Below are positions 29,978 to 38,575 of a stretch of DNA of 64,000 nucleotides, in pieces (position 1 is the stretch's first letter; each line of letters begins with the position of its first letter). Below the pieces are notes generated by a model. That model was not told the origin of the DNA. It saw nothing but the letters and a program-made list of their open reading frames with translations, and did no database searches. The DNA comes from Paenibacillus sp. J23TS9 (GTDB lineage Bacteria > Bacillota > Bacilli > Paenibacillales > Paenibacillaceae). The stretch is taken from contig NZ_BOSG01000006.1 in the NCBI RefSeq assembly GCF_018403225.1, forward strand, positions 1 to 64,000, read 5' to 3'. Made by a program: the position numbers and the translations under genes.

Positions 29978-31684
29978 TTAGCTTGTATACTCATGACCCA
30001 AAATCAAGAATACGCTTGAGGTCCACGTAAATGCCCTGTCACGCAACCCTTCGCCAGTTATAGCGTCAAAATTCTCCGCCATACCGCTGCGGTTCAGCAT
30101 GCTGCAAAAGCGCTTCGATACCTCCCGTGCCAGCTCCACATCGCCGGCTGCGGCAGCTCCCTCTACGAGCAGCATGGTTGATGGCGCCCAGATCGGACCA
30201 CGCCAGTATCCATCCGGTAAATAGTATGGGCTGCTCACGCTTTCAGTCGCCCAGCCGTTTTCCGTCAGGAAACGGTTATCTTCACGAAGTCCTTCAAGGA
30301 GAGCCATGCGGATGTGTTCGGGAAGACGCTTGCCGAGCAAAATCGGCACAAACAGCAGCAGGCTATCTCCTTCTGATGGCTCATGCGTGCCTGAGCGGCA
30401 GGATATGAATTTTCCATCCTTCCAGAAATGACTGATCATCTTAGCCAGCGTATCTTCCGCGAGTTGTCTCCATGCCGAGGATTCCTCCGCCAGCCCCAGC
30501 AGGCCGGCAATTTCAGCAAGAAGCTCTGTCTGAATGACAAGAAAAGCGGCCAAATCAGGGCTTTCTACCGGAATCCCGTTATTAAACGCCGTGCTGTTAT
30601 CCCAGCCGGAATCGTTACCATGATTATATTGGGGGATACCGTCGCCGTCCCCGTCGCGGTACCGGAACCACCAGCGGGTCCACTTGGACAGCGGGCCGTA
30701 TACTTCACGCAGTTGGGCCTCCCGGATATAATCGGTCCGCTGCATCATCCAGGCCAGCGTCCAGCCGTGAATTGGCGGTTTGTTGCAGTTCCACAGTTCA
30801 TATTTATCATTCACGAAGTCTGGTATCAAGCCGCTGTCGTCCTGGCGGTCAAAAAAGATCATGAACTGGTCCCAGGCCAGCTTGGGATCATGGCGTACCA
30901 GAGCCATCGCATTGAAGCAGTGATCCCAGCTCCATATATTCGTCATCCAGTTCTTCGACATATACATAGCTGGACGGGTCAGACAGCCTTCCGCCGGAAC
31001 CAGGCAGGACCAGGTGATATAAGCAGCCAATCCCCGGCCCTCCTGCCAACGCTCTGGTACGGAGAGGCTGCGATCCAGCCACTGGGTAAAATCGGCTCTC
31101 GTTGTCTTCACCGCATCATCAAAGGGCTCCCATGCATTTCTTGGCTCCCAAACCGTGCGAAATTCCTCAACCGCAAATTCCGCCATATTCGTATCTGTAT
31201 CTGCTGTAAACTCAGCCACCACGCGCGAGCTCTTAATTTTGTCCCAAGGGACTTCCATCTTCATACCACCGACGAGTCGGGTTAGCATGAACCTGCATTC
31301 ATGGGTGAAGCTGTTCATTTCCCAGCTATCGCTGTTCACTTCATATGCATAATCATATGCTGCCGGCATAAAGGTAAGCCGGATACCACAGCCCTTCGCA
31401 CGGAAGCGGACGGTACGGCTGTCCGAAATGCAGATTTCCGCGTAGATTGCTGAAGCAGGCGAACTCAGCCTAACAGCTTCCGGAGATGCATCCGGTGTGA
31501 ATGGAAGCGGCCGACCCAGCTGATCCAGCAGTTCAATACGGAATGCTTCGCCAAACTTGTCATCCCCTCCCCGCACAGTTCGCAGATAGAGGCCTTGCTG
31601 TCTATTCTTCCCTTCAGGCAGCATCGATACCGCGAGGAACGATTCCCTGCGGCTGAAGGGTACAATGCTCAGATCAAATTTCAT
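29978..31684 (-). CDS. GH63-like (MGH1-type) glycosidase
   Basis: A 568-residue cytoplasmic protein with an N-terminal beta-domain and an (alpha/alpha)6 barrel. The D-G-Y-W-R-G-P-I-W-A-P-S stretch near the C-terminus is typical of trehalase and GH63 relatives, and the probable acid is the Asp in N-D-S-G-W-D-N-S-T; N-M-x-E-x-F-D-A-x-T-G-E-like residues follow near the end. Family members include mannosylglycerate/glucosylglycerate hydrolases and other alpha-glycosidases; the substrate here is undecided. Ribosome site AAGGAGAAC. A cre-like sequence with three departures from consensus lies at 31709-31723, just before the gene. Confidence 0.82.
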   Translation of the reverse strand: MKFDLSIVPFSRRESFLAVSMLPEGKNRQQGLYLRTVRGGDDKFGEAFRIELLDQLGRPLPFTPDASPEAVRLSSPASAIYAEICISDSRTVRFRAKGCGIRLTFMPAAYDYAYEVNSDSWEMNSFTHECRFMLTRLVGGMKMEVPWDKIKSSRVVAEFTADTDTNMAEFAVEEFRTVWEPRNAWEPFDDAVKTTRADFTQWLDRSLSVPERWQEGRGLAAYITWSCLVPAEGCLTRPAMYMSKNWMTNIWSWDHCFNAMALVRHDPKLAWDQFMIFFDRQDDSGLIPDFVNDKYELWNCNKPPIHGWTLAWMMQRTDYIREAQLREVYGPLSKWTRWWFRYRDGDGDGIPQYNHGNDSGWDNSTAFNNGIPVESPDLAAFLVIQTELLAEIAGLLGLAEESSAWRQLAEDTLAKMISHFWKDGKFISCRSGTHEPSEGDSLLLFVPILLGKRLPEHIRMALLEGLREDNRFLTENGWATESVSSPYYLPDGYWRGPIWAPSTMLLVEGAAAAGDVELAREVSKRFCSMLNRSGMAENFDAITGEGLRDRAFTWTSSVFLILGHEYTS

Positions 31685-31865
31685 GGCTGTTCTCCTTCAC
31701 CAAGAGGAATAATACGCTTTCATTTTACCTCTTTCGTTTAGGGATCAGGAACGGTCAGGTGTTTTCGAGCAGAGGGAAATTTGTTGGGAATGCATGCCCA
31801 GCCAAGACGATGGTGTAATTTTGTTAGCTGAAAGGGGGTGTGAATGTTAGATAATGTACCTTATT

Positions 31866-32762
31866 TCATACGCCCCATTCCTTCCTCGCATCCGCAACCG
31901 ACTTTTGCGGAGTTTTACCCCATGCATAGTGTCCTTTCGGCTTGCGCCCAATCCATCTTTCGTCGACCGGCTCCGAAGCGAGCTGATAACGGGTATCCGA
32001 GCTTATTCTATATCGATGGGTCATATTATTTAGAGAGGCATGCATCATGTACATTCCGAAAATAATTACATCTCCGGCTTCAAAAGATGTTGTCGCCCAT
32101 CTTCCCCCGAAGGTCTCAACGATTTCGACCGGGTCTTCGGAAAACCAGCCTGTCGCCACATTGTCCCGATCGACATCCATCTCCCCGTACGTCTGCTTGA
32201 TTCTGTTATAATGCTGCGATCCGAGACATATGGCCAGCGTCCCTAATTCCAGCGGAATATCTCCAAACGGAGTCCACATTGTATAGACATCCTTCGTTCC
32301 CCTCCCCATGTAGACGACATCATAATGGGCACCTGTATTTCCGCCATGAGCAACGGCCCGCGGCCATTTGTAATCATAAGTCATTGATTCACCGCCGAGT
32401 AAACGATCAAAGAAGCTCATCACAGAAGGATTGTTGACGACCTCCAGAAAGTCTGGAAAGTCATCTTGCAGCTCTTCTGAGCTTCCGCCCCACATCGCAC
32501 CTTTATTTTCTTCAGCTAGAACCCCATCTTCTAAGGGAGCTTCTTGATCAAGAAGGCCCATGGCATGCAGCTTATGCAAAAATTCCATTCTCGCAGACAG
32601 CACCCTTTCACGGTTATGAAATCCCCGAATGAACAGATAGCCATCTTCTTTTAGGCGAACTCGAAGTGCCTCCGTGTCCTCCAAAATATCATTGCTGCTC
32701 CTGAGCTCCGTCAAATATTTGCCTCCCATCTCAAGTGCTCTTTCTCCGATGGTCACCTTCAT
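31866..32762 (-). CDS. Phytanoyl-CoA dioxygenase (PhyH) family protein
   Basis: A 298-residue protein of the Fe(II)/2-oxoglutarate dioxygenase family. The metal ligands H-x-D appear in G-A-H-Y-D-V-V-Y, and the distal His is probably in the M-M-H-A-S-L-N-N segment, followed by the arginine that holds 2-oxoglutarate (M-T-H-R-Y-R-I-S-S-D). It lies 123 bases downstream of an AraC regulator on the same strand. Such pairs are common in Paenibacillus genomes as I know them, but the substrate is unknown. Confidence 0.85.
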   Translation of the reverse strand: MKVTIGERALEMGGKYLTELRSSNDILEDTEALRVRLKEDGYLFIRGFHNRERVLSARMEFLHKLHAMGLLDQEAPLEDGVLAEENKGAMWGGSSEELQDDFPDFLEVVNNPSVMSFFDRLLGGESMTYDYKWPRAVAHGGNTGAHYDVVYMGRGTKDVYTMWTPFGDIPLELGTLAICLGSQHYNRIKQTYGEMDVDRDNVATGWFSEDPVEIVETFGGRWATTSFEAGDVIIFGMYMMHASLNNMTHRYRISSDTRYQLASEPVDERWIGRKPKGHYAWGKTPQKSVADARKEWGV

Positions 32763-32885
32763 GCTGATTTCTCCCTTCTTTACGTCCGGCTACCTGCCAG
32801 CCGTATATTGGATTCCTTATCAGCATAGGGGATTTTAATGATGAAATCGTTAGCCAAAACCGGATAATATTTACGCAAAACCCGC

Positions 32886-33668
32886 TTAGTTATGATAAAG
32901 CCGCTGACGGGTTCTCCATTCAGTAGGAGGATACCCCTCCATTTTTTTGAACCATAGCGAGAAGGAATGAAGACCGGAAAAACCAATCATTTGAGCAATG
33001 GATTGCATATCCCGATCTGTAGAGCTTAACTGCCATTTAGCTTCAGCGAGCCGGCACATTTGCTGATAATGCTTGGGTGTCATCCCGTAAACTTTATTGA
33101 AACTTTTGCGGAAGCCCTCCTCCGAAAGACCACATATTTCAGCCAATGCAGTGATTTGAATAGAATTCTGCATGTGTTCGCGGATATAGTCGCCAGCGTG
33201 GGTAATGGAGAGCGCCTGCTGTTCAGCATGGGAATGTTCATTTAGAAACAGCAATAATATCTCAATCCATGCCAAGTAATTTCTTTCCGGTTCTTTAAGC
33301 ATGGAGGAACGGATTCGAAGCCATTCGCGGAACAGACGTTCATAATGATCCTGATCCAGGCGCGATAATGCGATGATCCGGGGAAGGCCATTTATAACCA
33401 GTCTATTGAATAATTCCCGAGTCTTAAGAGGGAGACCATTGATTAGCAGCACGCCAAACCGGATAGGCGTAATCGCATGAAATGAATGCGGAAGATCCGG
33501 CGGAATCAGAACGACATGCCCCGCTTCCACCATTCTTTCTTTATCTGCTCCTCGGAAACGGCCGCTTCCTTCCAAAACTACGGAGATTTCCATATCCCGA
33601 TGGCTCCAAAGACGTTCATCTTCCCAATCCTTGTCGTGGGTGCCTATAAAGCTCCTGATTTCAAGCAA
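32886..33668 (-). CDS. AraC-family transcriptional regulator
   Basis: A 260-residue regulator with a cupin-like sensing domain at the N-terminus (M-E-I-S-V-V-L-E-G-S-G-R-F then H-V-V-L-I-P-P-D-L-P-H-S-F-H) and a C-terminal double helix-turn-helix ending in M-Q-S-I-A-Q-M-I-G-F-S-G-L-H-S-F-S-L-W-F-K. The start is TTG after an AGGTGAG site; no in-frame ATG serves better. It probably controls the dioxygenase gene downstream. Confidence 0.85.
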   Translation of the reverse strand: MLEIRSFIGTHDKDWEDERLWSHRDMEISVVLEGSGRFRGADKERMVEAGHVVLIPPDLPHSFHAITPIRFGVLLINGLPLKTRELFNRLVINGLPRIIALSRLDQDHYERLFREWLRIRSSMLKEPERNYLAWIEILLLFLNEHSHAEQQALSITHAGDYIREHMQNSIQITALAEICGLSEEGFRKSFNKVYGMTPKHYQQMCRLAEAKWQLSSTDRDMQSIAQMIGFSGLHSFSLWFKKMEGYPPTEWRTRQRLYHN

Positions 33669-33772
33669 GATTCATCTCACCTCACACACTCGTATAATGA
33701 ATTTCACTATACAATCGATAAATACTCCAATCAAGCCCACTATGAAAAGATGGAAGCCATCCACCGTATAAT

Positions 33773-33835
33773 AAAAAAACACCCCGTAGAAAGTATTAGA
33801 TAACCACAAGGGTTGATCCAATATCTGCAGGGTGT
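33773..33835 (-). terminator. Terminator after the SEC-C gene
   Basis: Read leftwards, ACACCC pairs with GGGTGT, with an inner AGATATT/AGATA-type stem, and is followed by seven T. It lies between the SEC-C gene and the start of the AraC gene. Confidence 0.65.
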
Positions 33836-33858
33836 GTGCGATTCCCGGAAGGGGATTC

Positions 33859-35028
33859 TTATTTGCCGTGACATTTCTTATATTTCAAGCCGCTTCCGCA
33901 TGGGCAAGGTTCGTTTCTTCCGACCTTTGCAATAACGTTTTCGTTATCTTCCACGAGTCTCACAAGACCTTTTTTCGGATCTTTTCCTTCTTCCATGGCG
34001 TTCATCTCCACCAGCGTGTGTCCACCATTGGACCACATTCTCGTGTTGTTATACACCTCTGCAAGCAAGGAAATGACGCGCTGTGCATGTACCGGGGTTT
34101 TGAAGGAAATCTTGCGGTTTTCGAATTCATTGATCAAATCCTGCATCGAGGATTTATTCGTGCAGGCCAACTGCACATCATCGATCAGATACTCAACAAG
34201 TTCCTTATCCTTGCACATGTTATTAAGCACAAAAGCCTGCAGCTCGGCAAGCTGCGGTGTCATTTCGAAGTAGCTTTGATCCGCATAACGGAGAAGCTCC
34301 TCTTTTTCCGGAACGTAAAATGCTTTGCTGTCCAGGTCTTCCGTCAGTTCTGCCAGCTTGCTTTCGTCCGCGCCGTTCGCTACCAAACCGTTGTAAAGAA
34401 TACCATCTTGAAGAAGGATATCCTGACCGCGTTCGATCATTTCACCTGCATATTTCGCAAGCTCTTCTTCCGTCATAGCTTCGCTATGCTGCGAATTTAA
34501 TATGTGAACAAGCTTGTCCAGCTTGATGACCCCGTATAAATGAGCGGCAGCGGCGATATATTCATAGGCCTCCTGCTTGGAGCCATGCTCCTGTTTCAGC
34601 TCAGACAAATCGATTTGAGATGCAGCCGATTTTATTTCTTCCGGCATCAGGACGTACAGCTTGCCCTCGTTAAAAAAGCTGAACACCAGTCCGCGTTCCA
34701 TAAAATAAGAATATTGTCCAAACGGCAGTGCATTCTCCTGGATGGATGGCTCTTTAATAAGCGTTTCCAGAAGAGCCCATTCGTCCGCATCCGTTACAAG
34801 AACAATGGATTGCAACTGTTCGGGGTCGGTCAAATATGCTGAAAGAGCATCCGCAAGCTCTTCCTTCTTCATCTTGGAGCGTCCGGAAATTTGATTGACG
34901 GAGGCAAGCGAAGAAAGTCTTGATTTGGTCAAGCTTTGCAGAATTTCCGGCAAACGGGTCATCACGTCTCCGATGATGGCGTGCTGTATATTACGTTCTT
35001 CCATTTGTAACCTAGGGTCTTCCAACAT
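33859..35028 (-). CDS. SEC-C zinc-motif protein with Rho-N-like region
   Basis: A 389-residue protein ending in the SEC-C metal-binding motif [13 protein letters not shown], the zinc motif found at the SecA C-terminus and in many unrelated proteins. Near the N-terminus (about 22-55) the stretch [23 protein letters not shown] resembles a Rho N-terminal / SAP-type helix-loop-helix. The middle is helical and acidic with no family I recognise. It is monocistronic. A role in protein handling or nucleic acid binding is possible but not shown. Confidence 0.75.
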   Translation of the reverse strand: MLEDPRLQMEERNIQHAIIGDVMTRLPEILQSLTKSRLSSLASVNQISGRSKMKKEELADALSAYLTDPEQLQSIVLVTDADEWALLETLIKEPSIQENALPFGQYSYFMERGLVFSFFNEGKLYVLMPEEIKSAASQIDLSELKQEHGSKQEAYEYIAAAAHLYGVIKLDKLVHILNSQHSEAMTEEELAKYAGEMIERGQDILLQDGILYNGLVANGADESKLAELTEDLDSKAFYVPEKEELLRYADQSYFEMTPQLAELQAFVLNNMCKDKELVEYLIDDVQLACTNKSSMQDLINEFENRKISFKTPVHAQRVISLLAEVYNNTRMWSNGGHTLVEMNAMEEGKDPKKGLVRLVEDNENVIAKVGRNEPCPCGSGLKYKKCHGK

Positions 35029-35130
35029 TTACACCTCTTCCAGATTGATAAGCATGCGCAGCGCACGAAAATGGCCGCACCTTTACCCATTATACACTAT
35101 TAGGGCAAATTCATCTCTTGCTTAAGTAGA

Positions 35131-35161
35131 ATAAGACCCGGTCTCCGGGAAGGCCGGGTTC
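35131..35161 (-). terminator. Terminator after htpG
   Basis: Read leftwards, ACCCGG pairs with CCGGGT (35138-35143 with 35156-35161) around a further short stem, followed by CTTATTC. It is 24 bases past the htpG stop. Confidence 0.65.
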
Positions 35162-35184
35162 ATTATGCTTCAAATATAAACAGA

Positions 35185-37065
35185 TTACACCATGATTTTA
35201 CAAATGTCATTCGTAAAATCAACAGGGTCCTGAATAGGAAGCCCTTCGATCAGCAGCGCCTGGTTGTACAGCAGATTGATGTAGAGCGCCAGCTTCTCCT
35301 GATCTTTTTCAAAAGCGGCCTTCAGTGACTGGAACACCTCATGATGCACATTAATTTCCAGGACCTTGTCCGCCTGAATGCCCTCACTGTTCGGCATCGC
35401 ATTGAGCACTTTTTCCATCTCGATTGACAAATCGCCTTCCGCAGTCAGGCACACCGGATGAGACTTAAGACGCTTCGAGGCCTTAACACCCTTAACCTTG
35501 CCGGAGAGAATCGTTGACATCGCTTCGAACAGATCTTTGTTCTCCGTAGCTTCCGCTTCGGATGAAGTCTCGTCTGCGTCTGCTTCAATCCCAAGATCAC
35601 CGCTCGATACCGATTTGAATTCCTTCTCTTTGTACGTCATCAACATTTTGATCGCAAATTCATCAATGTCATCTGTCAGATACAGAATTTCATAACCCTT
35701 GTCAGCGACAAGCTCCGTTTGTGGAAGCTTTTCAATACGCTCGACGGAAGTACCTGAGGCGTAGTAAATATATTTCTGGTCCTCCGGCATTCTGGATACA
35801 TACTCATCAAGAGTCACCAGCTTCTTCTCGTTCGAGGATGTGAACAGCAGCAGGTCTGACAGCGTGTCCTTATTCGCGCCATAATCATTATATACGCCAA
35901 ACTTCAACTGTCTGCCAAATGCCTTGAAGAAGGTTTCGTATTTGTCACGGTCATCCTTCAGCAGGGATTGCAGCTGGCTCTTGATCTTGCTCTTAATGTT
36001 TTTGGCGATCAGCGTCAGCTGGCGGTCATGCTGCAGCATTTCCCGGGAGATGTTCAGGGACAAGTCCTCGGAATCCACCATCCCTTTCACGAAGCTGAAA
36101 TAATCCGGCAGAAGGTCTGCGCATTTGTCCATGATCAGTACGCCGTTGGAATACAGCTCCAGCCCTTTTTCGTATTCCTTGGAATAGTAGTCGAACGGTG
36201 TGTTCTCCGGAACGAACAGGATCGCATTATATACAACAGCGCCGTCCGCTTTCACATGCACATGGGTAAGAGGCTTGTCGAACCCGTAGCGTTTTTCGGC
36301 ATAGAAGTTCTCATAGTCCTCCTGCGTGAGCTCGCTCTTGTTCTTGCGCCAAATCGGTACCATGCTGTTTACCGTCTGCTCTTCCTTATACTCCTCAAAT
36401 TCACCATCGCTGCCTTCTTTCGGACGGTGTCCGGTTACTTCCATTTTGATCGGGTAGCGGATGAAATCGGAATATTTCTTAATGATGCTTCTCAGGCGGT
36501 AATCCTCAAGGTAATCATCGTACGAGTCATCCTCCGTATTATCTTTGATTTTGAGGGTAATCTCCGTACCAACCGAATCCTTCTCACAAGGTTCAATCGT
36601 GTAGCCGTCCGTTCCTTCGGATTCCCAGCGATAAGCCTGGTCGCTGCCCAGCGCTTTACTGATGACCGTAACCTGATCGGCAACCATGAATGCGGAATAA
36701 AAGCCTACCCCGAACTGGCCGATGATGTTGTGGCCTTCCTTCGCTTCGTTCTCACTCTTGAAAGCCAGCGATCCGCTCTTGGCGATAATGCCGAGGTTAT
36801 TTTCCAAATCCTCCTGCGTCATGCCAATGCCGGTATCTGTGATCGTCAGCGTACGGTTGTCCTTGTCAGCAGTAATATGAATGTAATAATCATCCTTATT
36901 AAATACGAGCTGATCATCTGTCAGCGCCTTATAGTAAATTTTATCGATCGCATCACTAGCGTTGGAGATCAATTCTCTCAGAAAAATCTCTTTCTGTGTG
37001 TAAATCGAATTAATCATCATCTCCAGCAAGCGTTTTGATTCGGCTTTAAACTCTTTTTTCATCAT
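35185..37065 (-). CDS. htpG: Molecular chaperone HtpG (Hsp90)
   Basis: Bacterial Hsp90, 626 residues from the chosen start. The GHKL ATPase motifs are present: [15 protein letters not shown], and [13 protein letters not shown]. The middle domain carries the conserved N-I-S-R-E-M-L-Q. The frame is open for 13 more codons, but the ATG at 37065 follows AAAGGAG at eight bases. A perfect CIRCE element and a sigma-A promoter precede it, so HrcA repression and heat induction are expected. This differs from B. subtilis, where htpG is not in the CIRCE regulon. Confidence 0.97.
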   Translation of the reverse strand: MMKKEFKAESKRLLEMMINSIYTQKEIFLRELISNASDAIDKIYYKALTDDQLVFNKDDYYIHITADKDNRTLTITDTGIGMTQEDLENNLGIIAKSGSLAFKSENEAKEGHNIIGQFGVGFYSAFMVADQVTVISKALGSDQAYRWESEGTDGYTIEPCEKDSVGTEITLKIKDNTEDDSYDDYLEDYRLRSIIKKYSDFIRYPIKMEVTGHRPKEGSDGEFEEYKEEQTVNSMVPIWRKNKSELTQEDYENFYAEKRYGFDKPLTHVHVKADGAVVYNAILFVPENTPFDYYSKEYEKGLELYSNGVLIMDKCADLLPDYFSFVKGMVDSEDLSLNISREMLQHDRQLTLIAKNIKSKIKSQLQSLLKDDRDKYETFFKAFGRQLKFGVYNDYGANKDTLSDLLLFTSSNEKKLVTLDEYVSRMPEDQKYIYYASGTSVERIEKLPQTELVADKGYEILYLTDDIDEFAIKMLMTYKEKEFKSVSSGDLGIEADADETSSEAEATENKDLFEAMSTILSGKVKGVKASKRLKSHPVCLTAEGDLSIEMEKVLNAMPNSEGIQADKVLEINVHHEVFQSLKAAFEKDQEKLALYINLLYNQALLIEGLPIQDPVDFTNDICKIMV

Positions 37066-37097
37066 GAGCCTTGCTCCTTTCGATTCAAACGATATTT

Positions 37098-37124
37098 TTA
37101 GCACTCTTTCATCCCGAGTGCTAA
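37098..37124. promoter_or_regulatory. CIRCE element (HrcA operator) before htpG
   Basis: TTAGCACTC (37098-37106), nine bases, then GAGTGCTAA (37116-37124): an exact match to the CIRCE consensus. It lies just downstream of the promoter, around the expected transcription start and 33 bases before the htpG start codon. Confidence 0.93.
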
Positions 37125-37135
37125 TTTCTTACTTT

Positions 37136-37165
37136 TATATATCACACCTTGATTTTCGAAGTCAA
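37136..37165 (-). promoter_or_regulatory. htpG promoter
   Basis: On the minus strand, TTGACT (37160-37165), an 18-base spacer ending in TGTGA, and TATATA (37136-37141). This is a good sigma-A promoter whose start point would fall at the edge of the CIRCE element. Confidence 0.75.
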
Positions 37166-37266
37166 TACATGCATGGGTAACAAACTGGAATATTCAAGTT
37201 TATGTTATAGTATGACTACATGATTGGTAAAAAAAGGAACACTAGTATGGAACGGGGGTTTTATTA

Positions 37267-37464
37267 ATGAACGGATCTCATCAAGTTGTTGGAGTGCAAG
37301 GACTTATTCTAATTTTAGCTTTATTCATAGCCAACTATTTTATCGTATATCTTATTGTTAGTCATGTGATGAAAAATTCGGGTTTGAAGTTAGAAATAGA
37401 TCATTTAAAGAATGAAGTTAAAGATTTAAGAGAATTATTAAATGAAAGACTACCAGATAGGTAA
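37267..37464 (+). CDS. Small membrane protein with coiled-coil tail
   Basis: A 65-residue protein: a hydrophobic helix at about 10-33 (L-I-L-I-L-A-L-F-I-A-N-Y-F-I-V-Y-L-I-V) followed by a charged heptad-like helix (L-K-L-E-I-D-H-L-K-N-E-V-K-D-L-R-E-L-L) . I do not recognise a named family. The ribosome site is weak (GGGGG), but the composition, the A/T-rich codon use and the terminator right after the stop support a real gene. It lies between htpG and the foldase gene and is transcribed opposite to both. Confidence 0.6.
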   Translation: MNGSHQVVGVQGLILILALFIANYFIVYLIVSHVMKNSGLKLEIDHLKNEVKDLRELLNERLPDR

Positions 37465-37505
37465 AAAAGACGGCCCTCCCTGATTCCCCCGGGAAGGCCG
37501 TTTTT
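37463..37505. terminator. Bidirectional terminator
   Basis: GACGGCC on the left pairs with GGCCGT on the right around an inner CCC/GGG stem, with six A before and five T after. It serves the small membrane protein on the plus strand and the foldase operon on the minus strand. Confidence 0.85.
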
Positions 37506-37506
37506 C

Positions 37507-38562
37507 TTAATCCTGTACCTCCAGTTTATCAAACACATCTTGATGAATCTCCACCTTTGCCTGACGGATTTCTGCCTTTAACCAGGCCTCATAATCCACC
37601 TCAAGCAGCCTGCTGCGGATATCCTCTTCCACTTGCTCTAGGGAAACATAACCCCCTTCCTCCCGCTTCAGACATTGCAAGACAGCATAACCTGCGGATA
37701 CGGGGATAATACCGCTGATTTTACCGGGAGCTAGCTGCTGCGCGGCTTCGAGGAGCTCAGGCATATATCTGGCATCGTCACGAAGCGATTCATCATCAAA
37801 GACCTGCTCGGAAAGCTGAACCTTTGCATCCATAGAAGCAGCCGCCAAGTCCAATGAATGATAGTGTTCAGCCTGCTCAATAGCCTGCTGGGCGATTTGC
37901 CGCGAAGCTTCCGTTTCATCAGGAACAAACAGCTTTTTCGTTTGAATTGAGGGTGATTTTTTATACAAGGTATCCTTATTCTTCTGATAAAACATGGCAA
38001 TGGCCTCGGGAGAAGGTGACAATTCCCGGGCAGACAGCCATTCCTGCAGCCGGATCAGCAAGTTATTAATGGTATATTGATAATATTCCTCCACACCATA
38101 TTTCAGCGGACCATAGACGACTTTACCGCCGCCAGCATCCTCTTGTCTTCTACGGTTCTCCTCTTCTCTTGCCTTCAAAAATCCGCCATACGTGATGTCT
38201 TTTACCAGGCCGGCCTTCTTCGCCGCAATCTGCTGAACCTTCAGCTGCGTGATTTGTTCCAGCGCCTTCTGCCGCAGAGCGTCACGCGGTGTCTGACCAC
38301 CATATTCCTTTTGCCAAAAGCCCTGTCTGTATTCAGCTCCATACCGGGACTGGAAAAGACGGATCGTTGCCAGCCGTTCACGGGACATGGCTGCTTCAAA
38401 TTCCTGTACTGTCACCGCTTCCCCGTTCACCGTCAGCACCGTAGCCTCTGCTTCCTCGCCGCCGTCTGCAGCCAGAACATAACCAGCGGCGGCTGCCCCG
38501 AACCAGCATACGGCCAACAGCAACCATCTCTGCCTCCATGTGTTCACCGGGAAGATTTTCAT
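37507..38562 (-). CDS. Secreted peptidyl-prolyl isomerase / foldase (PrsA/SurA-like)
   Basis: A 351-residue protein with an N-terminal hydrophobic export segment (about 13-31) and no proper lipobox, unlike lipoprotein PrsA. A SurA-N-like helical region follows (L-T-V-N-G-E-A-V-T-V-Q-E-F-E), then a PpiC-type rotamase region around 210-310 (T-K-K-L-F-V-P ... L-A-P-G-K-I-S-G-I-I-P-V-S-A-G-Y-A-V-L). It is the last gene of the unit encoding a secreted beta-helix protein and a sugar transporter, 13 bases after the beta-helix gene, so it may help fold that protein outside the membrane. Confidence 0.82.
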   Translation of the reverse strand: MKIFPVNTWRQRWLLLAVCWFGAAAAGYVLAADGGEEAEATVLTVNGEAVTVQEFEAAMSRERLATIRLFQSRYGAEYRQGFWQKEYGGQTPRDALRQKALEQITQLKVQQIAAKKAGLVKDITYGGFLKAREEENRRRQEDAGGGKVVYGPLKYGVEEYYQYTINNLLIRLQEWLSARELSPSPEAIAMFYQKNKDTLYKKSPSIQTKKLFVPDETEASRQIAQQAIEQAEHYHSLDLAAASMDAKVQLSEQVFDDESLRDDARYMPELLEAAQQLAPGKISGIIPVSAGYAVLQCLKREEGGYVSLEQVEEDIRSRLLEVDYEAWLKAEIRQAKVEIHQDVFDKLEVQD

Positions 38563-38575
38563 TCAGACCGACTCC

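Noticed and set aside
31709..31723. cre site before the GH63-like gene
   Set aside because: Only 11 of 14 consensus positions agree, so it is mentioned with the gene but not called.
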